Below are positions 34,245 to 48,200 of a stretch of 64,000 nt of DNA, one piece after another (position 1 is the stretch's first letter; the number at the start of each line of letters is the position of its first letter). The position numbers and the translations under genes were made by a program. The DNA is taken from the NCBI RefSeq assembly GCF_024868665.1, contig NC_079898.1:22273745-22337744 (forward strand), written 5' to 3'. The notes beneath the pieces are model-generated. The model saw nothing but the letters and a program-made list of their open reading frames with translations. It was not told the origin of the DNA and made no database searches. Origin of the DNA: Triplophysa rosa (Eukaryota; Chordata; Actinopteri; Cypriniformes; Nemacheilidae).

Positions 34245-34976
34245 CTTGTGCGTTACTTAAAAATCTTACAAGGACCAGGCATTATTACTCCATCACTATC
34301 TGACTTCAACAGTAAGCGTAAAAAAACCGTCTTCATTTGTTTTTTGTATGTCTGGCTATGAGCTCAACATATGACAGGACATTTGAGTCTCACTGGATGG
34401 TCTAAGAATCTCAATCACACTTTTTTTTAACTACATAATAAATACAGACAGTTTGCCAAGTTTGAAAGTGTTTGGCCTGAGGTGAATTCTCACAGAGTTT
34501 ATAATGCAAATGGTCGAAATGTTTTTCACAAGCTGTGCTTCAAGTCACTGAAAAGTTCTTTCTGTACTCGTGCATTCAATTGCCACATGTTCACTTAAAG
34601 ACTGTCAACTTGGATTTCAACTTGGAAGTATTTTTATTTCATGTTGACTTTAACTCTTACTATTACACAGTAATGTCAATGTATGAACTTGCAGCTCAGT
34701 GCTTAATCAATAATGTGATGCTTTGGATTTTTGATAATGATAATTGTACAAAGACTCTTGAGTGTGCATCACCTGTTTTCCTGTTTCAAACAATCACTGT
34801 GTTTAAACGATACTCGCGTTCCTGGGTTACAAAGCACACGTAAACCTGCTAAAGCCAGTGATAGGAAAGAAAAGGGTCAAAAGGTCAAGCCACAAGTTTT
34901 TCCATTAACTGTTGGTTTTATGTTATATCAAATGGGTTCTATTGTTCACTTCCAGACGAGTAATATTGAACACTAA

Positions 34977-35216
34977 GGCCCGGTTTCACAGACACGGCTT
35001 AGCTCAAACCAGGACTATGCCTTAGTTGAATTAAGATATTTATGTCGCTTTTATAAAAATGCCTTAGAAGAATACATTACTGGTGTGCATCTTGAGACAA
35101 AACAATGGCACTAATATATTTTAAGATATTTCCGGGCAAGTTATATTCAGTTAAGACAGGTCAAACATTAATTTTAGGCTGGGACTAGCCTTAAGCATTG
35201 TCTGTGAAACCGGGCC
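34977..35216. mobile_element. Palindromic MITE, GGCCCGGTTTCACAGACA ends (copy 2)
   Basis: GGCCCGGTTTCACAGACA and its inverted copy are flanked by TAA on each side (34974-34976 and 35217-35219). The 3-bp duplication would fit a PIF/Harbinger-type mechanism. It lies between frmd1 and tarbp1. Confidence 0.75.
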
Positions 35217-35219
35217 TAA

Positions 35220-36055
35220 GTGTCTGTAATGAAATGACAACAAAAACTCAGTGTGGATCATGTCAGTGTTAGTTTTGTTTTGGATAAATGGAGCTCCTTT
35301 GATTTCAAAAACTGCAAAATACGCATCAGGCCCTCAAAGGGTGTGTGCATAATGTTGCATTTTTAATTGCTGCATTTATGTATGGTAAACACATATTTTA
35401 TTAAAAGCATGCCTGTATACATGTTCCTTTCAGTGAAAGGAAAAAACATTGAATGGAATGAATAAATATAGCTGAAATCTGTCAAATTGTGGTGTTTAAT
35501 TTGAGAGAGAATATTTGTAAAGTTTAACTTTATAAAAATTAGAGTTAGAATAGAATAAATGAACATATTCTGAAAGTAGGCGGAGCTTTATAGTTAAGGG
35601 CACTAGGTATGTTTAAAACTTTCATTATTATGCAATTATTGCCCAGTTTACAAATTTAGACAACAGCCTTATTTCTAAACATTGCCTTTTAAGGCAAAGA
35701 CACGTCAACCAATTATGCCGATAAACCCCAAACAAGTGACAAAATAAGATTTCTGAATAAACATTTATTTGACTTCATTGTGCCGTTTTGGGGACGGTTA
35801 TCTCTCAGGACAACTATATTTAGCTAATATAGATCAATGGTATTCAATTAAATGGGCATTTTACGATGGACCCTGGACGGTCACGTGGTTTCTTCTACTT
35901 ATCTCAACGCACTTTGAGATTGACCAGTCACAGTCGTTTACGCCTACAAGATTACAAACATTTGCAAACATTGCTTGAAGACAGCTTTCTGAGCCTTACT
36001 TATTAATTTCTTAATCGTATTGCGCCCCCTAAAGGCGAGTAAAGTTATGGCGCCA
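35220..36055. other. Intergenic, frmd1 to tarbp1
   Basis: AT-rich DNA with no supported gene. AATAAA near 35461 and 35551 could end a long frmd1 3'UTR. The tarbp1 promoter begins at the right edge. Confidence 0.45.
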
Positions 36056-36059
36056 GCCA

Positions 36060-36110
36060 ACACAGCGCATGCGTATAGCGACCATGTGATAGTTCAGGAA
36101 GTGGGCAGTA
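36060..36110 (+). promoter_or_regulatory. tarbp1: tarbp1 proximal promoter: NRF1-like and ETS-like sites
   Basis: AGCGCATGCGTA (36064-36075) resembles an NRF1 site, and CAGGAAGTG (36095-36103) is an ETS/GABP-type core. They lie 110-150 bp before the tarbp1 ATG, with no TATA box. This arrangement is usual for housekeeping promoters. Transcription factor use is inferred from motif only. Confidence 0.5.
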
Positions 36111-36210
36111 CCGGTTTACACGTGTGTTGAAGGCAAAACATTGTGCAAGATTTTAATCGCTTTAAAACGGCCTACGGTCTTTATCTCACAGAGCAAATAA
36201 GAAAAGTACC

Positions 36211-39200
36211 ATGTCTCGTTTTTTGATAAACACTCTTCTGTCCCACTGTCACGATCCCGGGAATTTAATCAATACTTTGCGCTGGCAAAGTACTTCGTTG
36301 CCTGACATTGACAAGATTGAAGCTTTAACTACTCTGATCCAGGAGCTTTCCACAAAATCGCATTCAGCTCGAGAGGAACGTTTCATTTGTGAGGTGCAGT
36401 CAGTGATATGGGATCAATGCATGCCACTATTGAAAATGATCTCTGGTGAAGATGATGGAGGTAAGGACCTGCTCAGCGCAGTCTGTGGACTGTTTGCTGC
36501 GTGTGTCAGTGTATGTCAGACTGATGTACATGAGCAGGTATGTCAAATTCTTCTCCCTGTACTAATGATGAGAGATGATGGCAGTCATGAAACAAGCAGG
36601 TTCGACATGGATGTTGCTATTGAAGCCACAGCAGTTTTGCTATCCAGCATCTCATACAACAGATACATTATCTCTAAGACTCTGTCCTGCACACTTGGCT
36701 GTATTAAGGATCTGTCTGACTCCAAGGTGTCCAAAATTATTGTTCGGATCTGGTTCACCATACTGAAGTCCTGCAGTAAAGCAGAAGAATCAGAAACTCT
36801 GCATCAGATATGGGAGGATTTGATGGCATGGCATCAGAGAGATCGGACAGAATCGGTAACGGCTCAGGTTCTGCTGTGCCTTACTGCTCTATCTGATCAC
36901 CTCTGCTCTTTGGAATCAGACTCATCCTGCAACCGCCCGGAACCCACGAGATCGCAATGGTTTTTCAGGGCAATCCAGGCCGGACTGACACACAGAGACA
37001 GTGTGACCCGCAAACGGGCGCTTTACCTGCTCACCCGGTGTGTGGCACTTGCAGATGCCAGGAGAGAAGATGTGGGGACCTGCCAGACACTCAGCACAGG
37101 TAGGACATCAGTCACTGAAATATGCAGGACCTTGTAAGATGAAGCTTCAAGAGAAGCTAGTGTTTAAGATTGCGGTTTAAATGGTAAACATGTGCTTATT
37201 TTGCAGAGGAGATCTTGTTTAAATGGACATCAGAGAAAAAACAGCTGCTAAGGGAGTTCTGGGAGGATTATGCATTAGTATTAGAGACGCTTGAGGAAAA
37301 TCAGGTAAGAATATTACTGATCAATTGTGAGTGTGCTGATTTTAAAAACACTTTGTTTTATTTTGTAGTCGTTTTAGTAAAGTAAGTTTAGCAGTTTTAG
37401 TAGGCTACTGCAAATCAGTTGCTTGATGTGCAATGTAAAACCTGAGTCTTGATGGAAATTAAATCAGTTGAGAAGCACTGCTTATATACATTTCTTATTT
37501 AGTTTTTCTCCTGTCACACTCTGTAGGCACTGAAATCCGTATTTGTTATTTAAGTATAAGTATAAGAATAGATGTAATATAGGTGTTATTTATTTATGTG
37601 TTTTGAAAATGTGAAAGTTTGCACACATGTAGCATGACAGTACAGTAGTTGATTTTATAGACTTTAATTTGCACACTTACTAAGGAAAGCACTAAGCAAG
37701 ATTGTAGAATAATCTTATGTCCCTGAATAAACACACTTGTTATAAAATTATGTCCATGAACAAGAATTACATTGGTAGGGATATTACTACTCATTTTTAC
37801 TGTAAGTCCACCGCACACCACTGAGACTCACTTAAATCTGTTTTTATCAATGTTCCTCTTTTATTACCTTATTCAGACTAGAATGTTGTGCTGTGTTTCA
37901 ACGTGAATACCTTCACACAACCACTAGAGGTCGCCATCTTTATTTTGTTCTCAATGTAATGATGTGATATGGAAACGTCCCAAACGACCGTTAATCAAAA
38001 TGTATTTATTTTTTGTGGCGTTGCTACTTCTCTCCCTAATTTTACACCATGAAGGTAATGTCAAAATGATTTTGCCTACAAGCAATGTTAACAAAAAATT
38101 GAGTAGATTTTTGTAGCTCATAATAACGCTACGATTAATTATTAAATTCTTGAACTTGTTATAAATTGGTTGCTGGTTAACGTTCGCCTGTGTGGATGCA
38201 GTGCCCTTTTTTGCAAGTAAAGTTTTAAAACATGACCTCAGGACAAACTTTATTTAGTAGACGTTAGTGCTGTTACCGTGACAACGACTTAACTTACACA
38301 ATACAATACTTTCAATACAGCCACGTGCCACAAATATTATTATGTTGGCTTGAGAAACAAGCAAACATTCTGATGTAGCACTTAAACTTATTATTCTTCT
38401 TCTGAGACTAAATTTTCTGACTCTAACTCCTCCTAGAGTTTTCAAGCTACATCCACCAAACTTTCCACAAACCTTCAAACTGATCTGAGGAAATGTGCTA
38501 TATCTTTTTTAATGGATCAGACTTACGGCTTTCCTAAAAAAGCCGATTAAGCTGCCCAAAAAATCTCATAGACTTACAATGATAGAATGTTCAGCTGACG
38601 ATGTTTACTGTCAACTCTCAAACATAAACACTCACTCACCTTCTATAAATCTCTCCACTTTCTTTCTGTTTCTCTATAATTCTGTCTCATAAACGCACGC
38701 ACACACACTTACACACAGACACACACACGCATACACCTACACACACACGCTTTGGTTGACTATCCCCGTGGGGACAGTCCATAGGCGTAATGTTTTTTAT
38801 ACTGTACAAACTGTATATTCTATCCCTAACCCTATCCCTAAACCTAAAGATCATAGAACACTTTTTGCATTTTTAGATTTGTAAAAAATATTGTTCTGTA
38901 CAATTTATTAGCTTTTTTGCACATGGGGACCGACACGAGTCCCCATGTGTTGGTGTGTATTCAGGTTTAGGTCCCCACCGGGATATACAAACATGAACAC
39001 ACAGACACACACGCTCTATAAATCTCTTCACTCCTTTTATCATTCTATCACAAAAACTCACACACAGACATACACACACGCACGCACACACACACACTCT
39101 CACGCACGCACGCACGCTATATAAATCTCTTCACTCCCTTTATCATTCTATCTACCTATCCATCCATCCATCCATCCATCCATCCATCCATCCATCCATC

Positions 39201-42200
39201 CATCATCCATCCATCCACCGATAAACCCACCAACCCATCTACCGACCCACCCATCCAAACCATCCATCCATCATCCATCCATCCATCCAGCAAAACCTAA
39301 TAAGTTCTAATAAGAAACTTAATAAACCACATACATTTTGCCTGGTTGTGGTCTCTCTCCCTCTACCTCTCCCTCTGTCTTTCTCAAGCCAACATAAAGT
39401 TTGTTCGCAAACTTTTACCTCATCTAGTTTATTATTAAAGCGTTTTTATTCACATACTTACAGTGAGGGAAATAAGCATTTGATCCCCTGCTGATTTTGT
39501 AAGTTTGCCTGCTTACAAAGAAATGAAGGGTCTATAATTTTTATGGTGGGTTTATTTTAACTGATAAGAGACAGAATATTAAAAAAAATCAGGGGAAAAA
39601 AATGTTATACAAAGGTTATAAATTGATTTGCATTTCAGTCAGTGAAATAAGTATTTGATCCCCTACCAACTAGCAAGAATTCTGGCTCCACAGATTGGTT
39701 ATGTGCCTATATGGACCACAGATTAGTCCTGTCGCTTTAAGAAAGTACTCCTACATCAGCTTGTTATGTATATAAAAGATGCCTGCCAACAGAATCTGTA
39801 TCTTCCAGTTCAACCTCTCCACCACCATGGTCAAGACCAAATAGGTTTCAAAGGATGTCAGGGACAAGATTGGAGACCTGCACAAACCTTGAATAGGCAA
39901 CAGACAGAAGCTTGGTGAGATGGAGACAACTGTTGGTGCGATTATTTGGAAATAGAAGAAATACAAAATAACTATCAATTGCCCTTGGTCTGGAGCTCCC
40001 TGCAAGATTTCCCCAATGGAGTAAAGATGATGATGAGAAAGGTTAAAGATCCGCACAGAACTACATGGAAGAAGCTTGTTAATGATTTCAAGACAGTTGG
40101 GAACACAGTTAGCAAGCAAAACATTGGTAACACATTGGTAACACGCTATGCCGCAATAGATTGAAATCCTGAAGCACCCGCAAGGTCCTCCTGCCCAAGA
40201 AGGCCCGCCTGGCTCGTCTGAAGTTTGACGATGAACATCAAGATGATTCAGAAAAAGCCTTGGCAAAAGTGCTGTGAGACCAAAATTGACTCCTGTTTTT
40301 GGAGGGAGAGAAATGCTGACTATGACCCCAAGAAAAACCATCCCTACAGAGAAGCACAGTGTTGGAAACATTCTGCGTTAGGGCTTTATCTCTGCTACGG
40401 GTACAGGATGACTTCACCACATTGAGGGGCTGAGGGACGGGCCAGTGTACCGTAATATCTTGGACGAGAACCTCCTCCCCTTAACTAGGTCACTGAAGAT
40501 GGGTCATGGATGAGCCTTTAACATGACAAAGACCCAAAACATATTGTCAAGACAACCAAAGAGTGGCTTAAGGAGAAGCACATTTAATGTCCTAGCCAGT
40601 CTCTAGACCCTAGTCCTATAGACTAACATCTGTGAAGGAGGCTAAAACTCCAATTTGTTGAGCGACAGCCAAGAAACCTTAAAGATTGACAGAGGAGTGA
40701 ACTAAATGTATCCTGACACATGTGCAAACCTGGTGACCAACTATCAGAAATGTCTGACCTCTGTGCTCGCCAACAAGGGTTTCTCCACAAAGTACAAAGT
40801 TATGTTTTGTTCAGGGATCAAATACTTATTTCACTGACTGAAATGCAAATCAATTTATAACCTTTATATAACATTTTTTCCCTGATTTTTTTATATTCTG
40901 TCTCTATCAGTTAAAATAAACCCACCATAAAAATTATAGACCCTTCATTTCTTTGTAAGCAGGCAAACTTACAAAATCAGCAGGGGATCAAATGCTTATT
41001 TCCCTCACTGTATAGTATAAATCTGTATTTAGATACAGAATGAGGGTCAATTTTTTGTACATGTGTCTGATCTGATCGCTGCCAAAGATGTATATATTTT
41101 ATATTTATTCGTTTATATTTATTCTTTCTCATTTTTTATCGTTGCAACAAACGTTAGATATGTAAAGAAATAAGATACGAATAAGATTTAAAACGACAGC
41201 GTGATGTTTAAAAGACAATGTGAGATATTAAAAAAGACTAATGGGCAATTCCGTGAAAATGTCAACCTTACCATGAAAAAATAAAGTTTTTACCAACAGT
41301 TTTTACTTTGGTAACAGCACAGATATTAACATTTGGTGGTTCAAATACCCATGTGAGATCTCTCTTCAAATTTGTAAAGCATTTGTTTTATTTTTAGTGC
41401 ATGATTTTTCATAGTCAGGTAAGTGATTGTCACATCCATAACGCTACATATTCCTCATAAATGGACACATGAAAATTAAAATAAAATAACTATTTTATGT
41501 TCTATAAAGAGGCATCCCTTCTCCATTCATTGGGTATTATTGCTTCAGGATTGTGCATTTTATTTCACAGAAATCCTACAAAGTTTATCGTCTCCCAAAA
41601 AACACATCCTTTTTTTGTCACATCCATAACGCATGTTTATTTCCCTTTTTTAAAATAGAAAATCTGTTCATAGACTGACATTTTTTATGTTTAGACTCTA
41701 TCAACAAGGGTTTAGTAAAATATAAACAGATGGTTCAATATATTTGTAACAAATTCATTCTCTGAGCATTTTTATGTCACGTCCATAACGCAAAATGTCA
41801 CGTCCATAACGTTGGAATTGCCCTAATGTTAATCACTCACTAATATTTTAAATGATGACTCGATTAGTATGCAACTCAAATAATATTTTCAAAGCGAATA
41901 CATTTTTATTTAGATGCGATCCGGTGTTCGCCATTAGATTTGTTTGTTTCCTAACTCTGGTGCAGCGCTCTGGGCGGGACTGTTGACTGCCTGCTCTAGT
42001 TTAGTTTGCTTCGATATAGTCTTGATTTTAGAATAGCAATCTGGCCTGGTGGTCTTCAGTTCGCCCCTGGTCTCACTAAGAGTTAGAAGTAGGGTCTGTA
42101 CTGTAAGGTGGGTGGCTTGGGAAACAGTGCAGGCCCTACATTCTTTTAACATCTTTAAAAGTATCTAATGGTGAACACTTGTGCCTAAATTAAATAAAGA

Positions 42201-45200
42201 TATTTTCAAAATTCTTTCATTTGTCATGTTGTTTGTTGAGTTCACACACAGACATACACAGATGCCACATTGACTGACTGCTGAGTCTGTGCTGAATTGT
42301 ACATCAATGTTTACTTATTAATATACCATTAATATGATTATTTTCAATAAACAGAGTAAGGACTTCGAACCAAATCTCTTCACTCCCGTTTACATGCAAT
42401 TTTCCTTATTCTGAATATTTGCGTAGAATTGTGAAACTGTAAAATTTTTGAAATTGAAAAACTGTTGTGGTGACCCAACCAGAGTCTGTACAAGATGAAA
42501 GAGACGCCTGTCACTTAGCCGTCCAGCCAGTCACAGTGGAGTGTGAGACTCCGCCCATCAAAGCCACTTGTTTCAAAAACTCTTATCTTGTCTTTTCATA
42601 TCCGTCTTATTTCCTACATTTCCTTTTACACGTATTTATAATTTTTTTGCACAGAGGGTATATCATACATTTATAGCAGTACATTTATAGACTTTCATTT
42701 ACACATTTTAAGGAGCGCAGCTTTTTAATACAATACATGAAATAAAGTGTGTCTGCTTAGATATAGAAACTGCTGTGTCAAGTGTATTGTCATGTATGAT
42801 TTTGAGGGATTAAAATAGTGTCTTATATTTACAGGAGAAAAAAGGGTTACAGTCATGTGTTCATGTATCGGTGTATCTCTTAACCGTTAAGTTACAAGTT
42901 AACCGTTTGTGATTTTATTTCCATTATTTATGTGTTTTATGTTCAAAACATTTGCTTTTGAACTATGTACTGTACCACCAGTTATATATATATATATAAA
43001 TATAAATATATTTATTTGTTTTAGATTCATGTGATCCGACCTGTACTCAACAGGATCGATATGCTTGTTGAGACGACCTCAACCGATGTTGAAGGTACAT
43101 TGATGTAGCAGCACACACCATAAAAAGTTATTCTTACTGGTTTGGATCTCATTTTAATCCCGCTTTCCCAACTCTCCCTGTCATCAGATGGGCTGTTTTC
43201 ACCTTCCTGGTTGTTGTGCATATATCAGCGCATGTTTTACAGCGAGAACAAGGCAGTAATGAAGGAAGGAGTCAATCACCTGTTAGAGCTGAAAGCGCTG
43301 CATCACCCTGGATTTGCTTTGGCATTCTCACAGGTATCCACCTGTTTATCCTTACATCCATCAAATCCATCTCATGCTTTAAGTTTATTGTTAGTGGTTA
43401 TGGCAATATATGTCATTATAAAAAGTAAAAGCTCTCCATGTACTGGAAAACATGTTTGTTTTTGTGATGAAGAATGTTTTTCTGGTTCTCAGTTTATAGT
43501 CGGTCCACTCACGGATGTTCTTGCAGAGAGCTCTCTATATCACAGGTACGTGATGCCTGTCGTTTCCCTTCATATCGGTTCATCGGTTTGCAGTGTTTGT
43601 AACAATACTAAGCTGTTTGTTTTCACAGATCACCTCAGCAGAACATCAGAGATTGCCCAGAGCTTGGAAAGAAACTGCAAACCTTTATGGTTAATTTCTT
43701 CAACAGTTTGCCAGAGGAGAATAAAGGTACACAGAAGTGAGATGTGTTCATTTCATCTCATGAATATGTGAATATTTCTCATGTTCGTATATGCCCAGAA
43801 ATGACAGCAAAAATAAGGTTACACGAATAATGAAGTCCATAATTTGATTCAGTCTGTATGAATAATTGGATTTTTAAAGCTTAATTCAGTAATCTTTGAA
43901 TTTAAAGGTCAAGTGTACATAAACCAATCATATATATTGATCAGAGATTTAATGAATATTGTTTTGATCAGGCTCAGTTTTGCTGCAGTTCATCCAGCGG
44001 TTGGGTTCACGACACTGGTGTGCCGTTCCTCTGCTCTTCCTGTCTCAGGCTCTGAGCTGTCTGTCTCTGCGTCCTCTCCTCAACTCTGATGGGCTCCGGG
44101 CATTCAGGTACAGAGAAAGAGAGTGCTGTCTGGGAATTAAAGAAGAGGCTTACTTCAAATATAAGCTATAGTTATGACGCGTGTATGTAATGTACACAAG
44201 CTGCTCACTGTATTTGACATGTTTGTGTGTTTTCAGAGAAGTTCTACGCTGTGCTATGATCACTCATCAGGTTCTGTTGAGAGGAGCTTCACAATGTTTT
44301 CTGCTTCATGCCGCCCTCTCTCTGACAGATGTGGTACTGCACCGTTCTCCCTTTAAATAACTAAAGCAGTTCATCCGAAACTAGTGAAAATATTACGATC
44401 GTTTACTCACCGTCATGTCATTTCAAACCCATTTGATGATCTCATGTGAAATACCAAAGGCTGCAAACAAAAATAAAAAAGCTGACAAAAATATTGAAGA
44501 TTAAAATGACACAAAATGTCTTGTAACAAATGCCATTCATCATCATTCATTTAAAATGCTTTTGAGTGTATTGAAACTCGCCATGTTTACATGGAAAAGT
44601 AATTACATTTTAGTGTTTAGCAAAACAATTTGCACGCACTGGGACATACTCGCAGTGGCCGTTGTTGCCTAGACAACATTGTGGCCATTAACTGTAACAC
44701 ACATCAAATTACAGCTCTTCTTTCCATTTAAGTATTTATTCATTTATTGTTTAATGTTAACTCTGTACTTACATTTATTAATTTAGTGACGCATCAGTTA
44801 TTTGATTTTATTAATGCAGTGGAGCGTCACTAAACTCCGCCTACTCGCAGTGAGTTGTGGGTAAAATTAGCCGTTCATTCGAATCTTTGGAATACTCTTT
44901 TCAACATACTACGATTTGGGACATACTGATTCTATTTTGTATACTATTTAGGACAGATAGTATGTGAATTGGGTTTCGGCAATTGATCCTGCAAACACCG
45001 ACAGGGGTTTCACATTGAGCCAACAAATGGTGTGAATTAGCCTTAACATGTTAAGAGCCATGATGATTGCATGAATTAAGTGATGTTCTTATTGTGTTCA
45101 TTTTTCCTATCTTTCGGCAGTCAGCAGTATCTTTAAATGAGGTTTTGAGTTTCCTCGTGTGTTTTCGAGCTGAAGAGTCGCTTAGTCGTGGCACAACTGT

Positions 45201-48200
45201 GTGGATGGAGGTAAACCAACACCGGCAACTCAATGCGAATGTATACGTCTCGCACAAACTGTGAAAAGGCGCTTGATTTGAACTGATTTTCACAACACTC
45301 TTGTGTTTACAGCTTTGTGGTTGGCTGCGGATGAATGAAAACCATTTTCGTTTGACTGACGGGGATTCACGTTCCTCTGAGGAGCTTCATGATAAAACAT
45401 CGAACAGCAACAGAGCTTCTGTATTCAGTCACGTCCAGCAGCGACTGAAGACCTTCCTCACGGTTCCAGCCAGCTCAGGTAGGATACAGTACTGTATTGT
45501 TTCTGAAACAATATTCCTTCCAAACCATCAGTATTAATTTAAATATATCTTCTAAAACATCACTTTTCTCCCGGAAGATCAAACAGGGAGCGTGCCTGAT
45601 CCATCAGAGGCGGAGCTGCTGGCCCGGGCCGTCCTGCTGTCTGCGGACCTGCAGCAGAGCAAGGCTGAACCGAATGAAATTGCTGGTCTAGAACAGCTGC
45701 TGCAACCCCTGCTGGACGTCTTGCACAGACTCGGCACCAACGTCTACCTGCTGCAGCACAAGACGGATAAAAGCCTGCAGCTACTACTGCGACTGCTGCA
45801 GCTCCGGGGAAGAGCCGAAGATCCAGAGAAAGGTGTGTGTTTGACAGAAGACAGGCATGCGGGATTTCAAACATCGACTGGTTCTTGTGTTGATGTGTGC
45901 AGAGGATGCTGTGGCTGTTGCTTTGAAGACACAAGTGCTGTCGGCGGTGGAGTCGGTCCAGGGCTTTCTGCTGAGGAGGTTGAGCGGTGAACTGAGGGAG
46001 GTGAGCCTTTTCTTATACACAAACAGTTGGAAGTTCAGCTGCATCAACCATCTAGACCAGACAAAGCTGGTTTGTCTGAATTTTGTGTTTATTTTCTGCC
46101 TCCAGTTCTGTGATGTGGAGAGGGCTGAACTTTATCTCTCAGTATTAAGAGAGCTGGTTCTGACTTACGCCAGTGTGTCATGGTACGGCTCAAATTTGCG
46201 GCAAAACTACATCCCCAAACTCACCACCAACTGCATTAAGATCCTCAATGAACCTTCTCACCAGGTGCAGTTCAAGTTAAAGAAAAATAATAAATAACCA
46301 GCTGTGGATTCTGATGGTTTGAGATCATAACCGTATGGTTTTGTTTTTCAGAAGCCGTTTGTATCAGGACAGGTTCAGAGAGTGGTTAGTATGGCCACGC
46401 TTGCTCTGCTGTGTGACATTGCAGATGGCGGTGTATGGAACTCCCGTTCTGAGGCCACGAGATCTTTACACTCACTGACCGACTACTTCTACCCTTCATC
46501 ATCATCTCTTCAACATCTCAACCAGACGTTACTGAAGCCCACAGCTGCGTCTGATCCCTCAGTCAGGTTTGTTTAAAAAAAATATCTAAATGAGCTGCTT
46601 ATTTACTCATATTTGATTTAGTCAGTGTGTTATGGCTGCCACTGTCCTTAAAGCAACCGTTCAATGAATAATAATGATAGAAATTCTGTTTTAATTGTTT
46701 ACTAGCCCTGCATATCGTCGCTGTCCTTCTGAAACCTTGTGTCAAATTCACTGTTTTCCAGGAAATGGAAAACACACAATTTACGTTTTCAGAGTTGACA
46801 AGCACTTTTTTATTGGTTAGATATTCGTAAAACCCAGTGACAGACATGAAGGGTGACTAATAATAGTAATGATTTATGGCAAAAAAATGGCAGAATATGA
46901 AGAGAAGGATAGCAGCGATATGCACTTGACACAGTTTAGGATGACTTATTCATTACTTATTCATATATTTTTCTACATTTCTAGTTGAATAATAAAAAGC
47001 TTCTATCAAAACAATGTCATGTCTATGTAAAAGTTATGTTGTGACTAAAGAAAACGAAAACAATTCAAAGATTTTAACGCATTCAAAATAACATTTGCCT
47101 TGAATTTGCAGAATAATTCATTTTATCAGCTAGTTTCTCACCCTGAGATGCATTTAAACAGTATTGAAGTATTTCCCATCTATGCTGAACTCTTATTGGC
47201 CGCCTTTTCCACATTATTTTGTCCAAATCATCAATTTCGAAAACTTTTTTATTAAATAAAAACAATTCTATTTTTGACTACAAAAAATTGTATCACTTAC
47301 ATTTTTTATGAATGTATATTCCAGTCCGGAGGATAGCCCTGTTCTGAAGGACTGGGGACGAATCGTTGCTCAGTTTATTCGAGACCAGTGGATGTGTCTG
47401 AGTTTCCTGCAGAAGTCTTTTCCTGCCGGGCACCAGCAGGCCCCTGAGGTCCTGCGGGCTGCCGTCGAGGCTCTGGCGTTACTGCCCGGTCATCTTGTGC
47501 TGCCAGTGCTGGACTATATGATGACGGTCTTACCACAGGTGCACCACACTCACAACAATCAGCTGTGATGATCTTTAACGTTTTACATTTGAAATAAAAA
47601 ACAAGAAATAAAATACTATTTACTATATGTGCTTTTGTAGACATGCATGTTACATTTTGTTTGGTTGTATTCTGTGATGTTAAGTTCATGGTTCTGTTTC
47701 ATCCACCAGGTGGCGCAGTCTGACGGGTCTTTATGCGTGGATGCCATATGTGCATCATGGAATGTGGTTCAGGCTCTGAGCACAAACCCTCATGACTTCT
47801 GGTCCACACTGCAGGGATTTGTGCGTTTGGCTTTTAACCGGGAGCTGCTACAGCTGACGGAGGAGCTGAACCCCCAAATTACTGCCTGCATTCAACAGGT
47901 CCAGTAGAGATCTCCAAACCTGTAATTCAGTTTTTCTTCACATATCCTTTTCCTAAATCAAATGCGGTGATGGTGTGCTTTTGATCTTTCACAGATTGTG
48001 AATGAGCTGATGGATTTAGCTCAGGTCCGGTCTGGAGTGTTTAATGTTCTCGTCCAGCATTGCTGTGACATGTGGTTGCCCTCTGGGGCAGAAAAGGGAG
48101 TCCAGACAGATGTTGTGTTCAGCTCTGCCCTCTCACACCTCAACATTCTCACTGAAGCCTGTGTATACGGCCCTGTGTTTAGAAGAGACCAAAGGTGAGT

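Noticed and set aside
39751..40371. 206-codon minus-strand frame
   Set aside because: It lies inside the Tc1-like element, antisense to the degenerate transposase, and has no family resemblance.
43334..43492. Possible U12-type intron (donor GTATCC) in tarbp1
   Set aside because: The donor only partly matches the U12 consensus, and there is no TCCTTAAC-like branch site near the acceptor.
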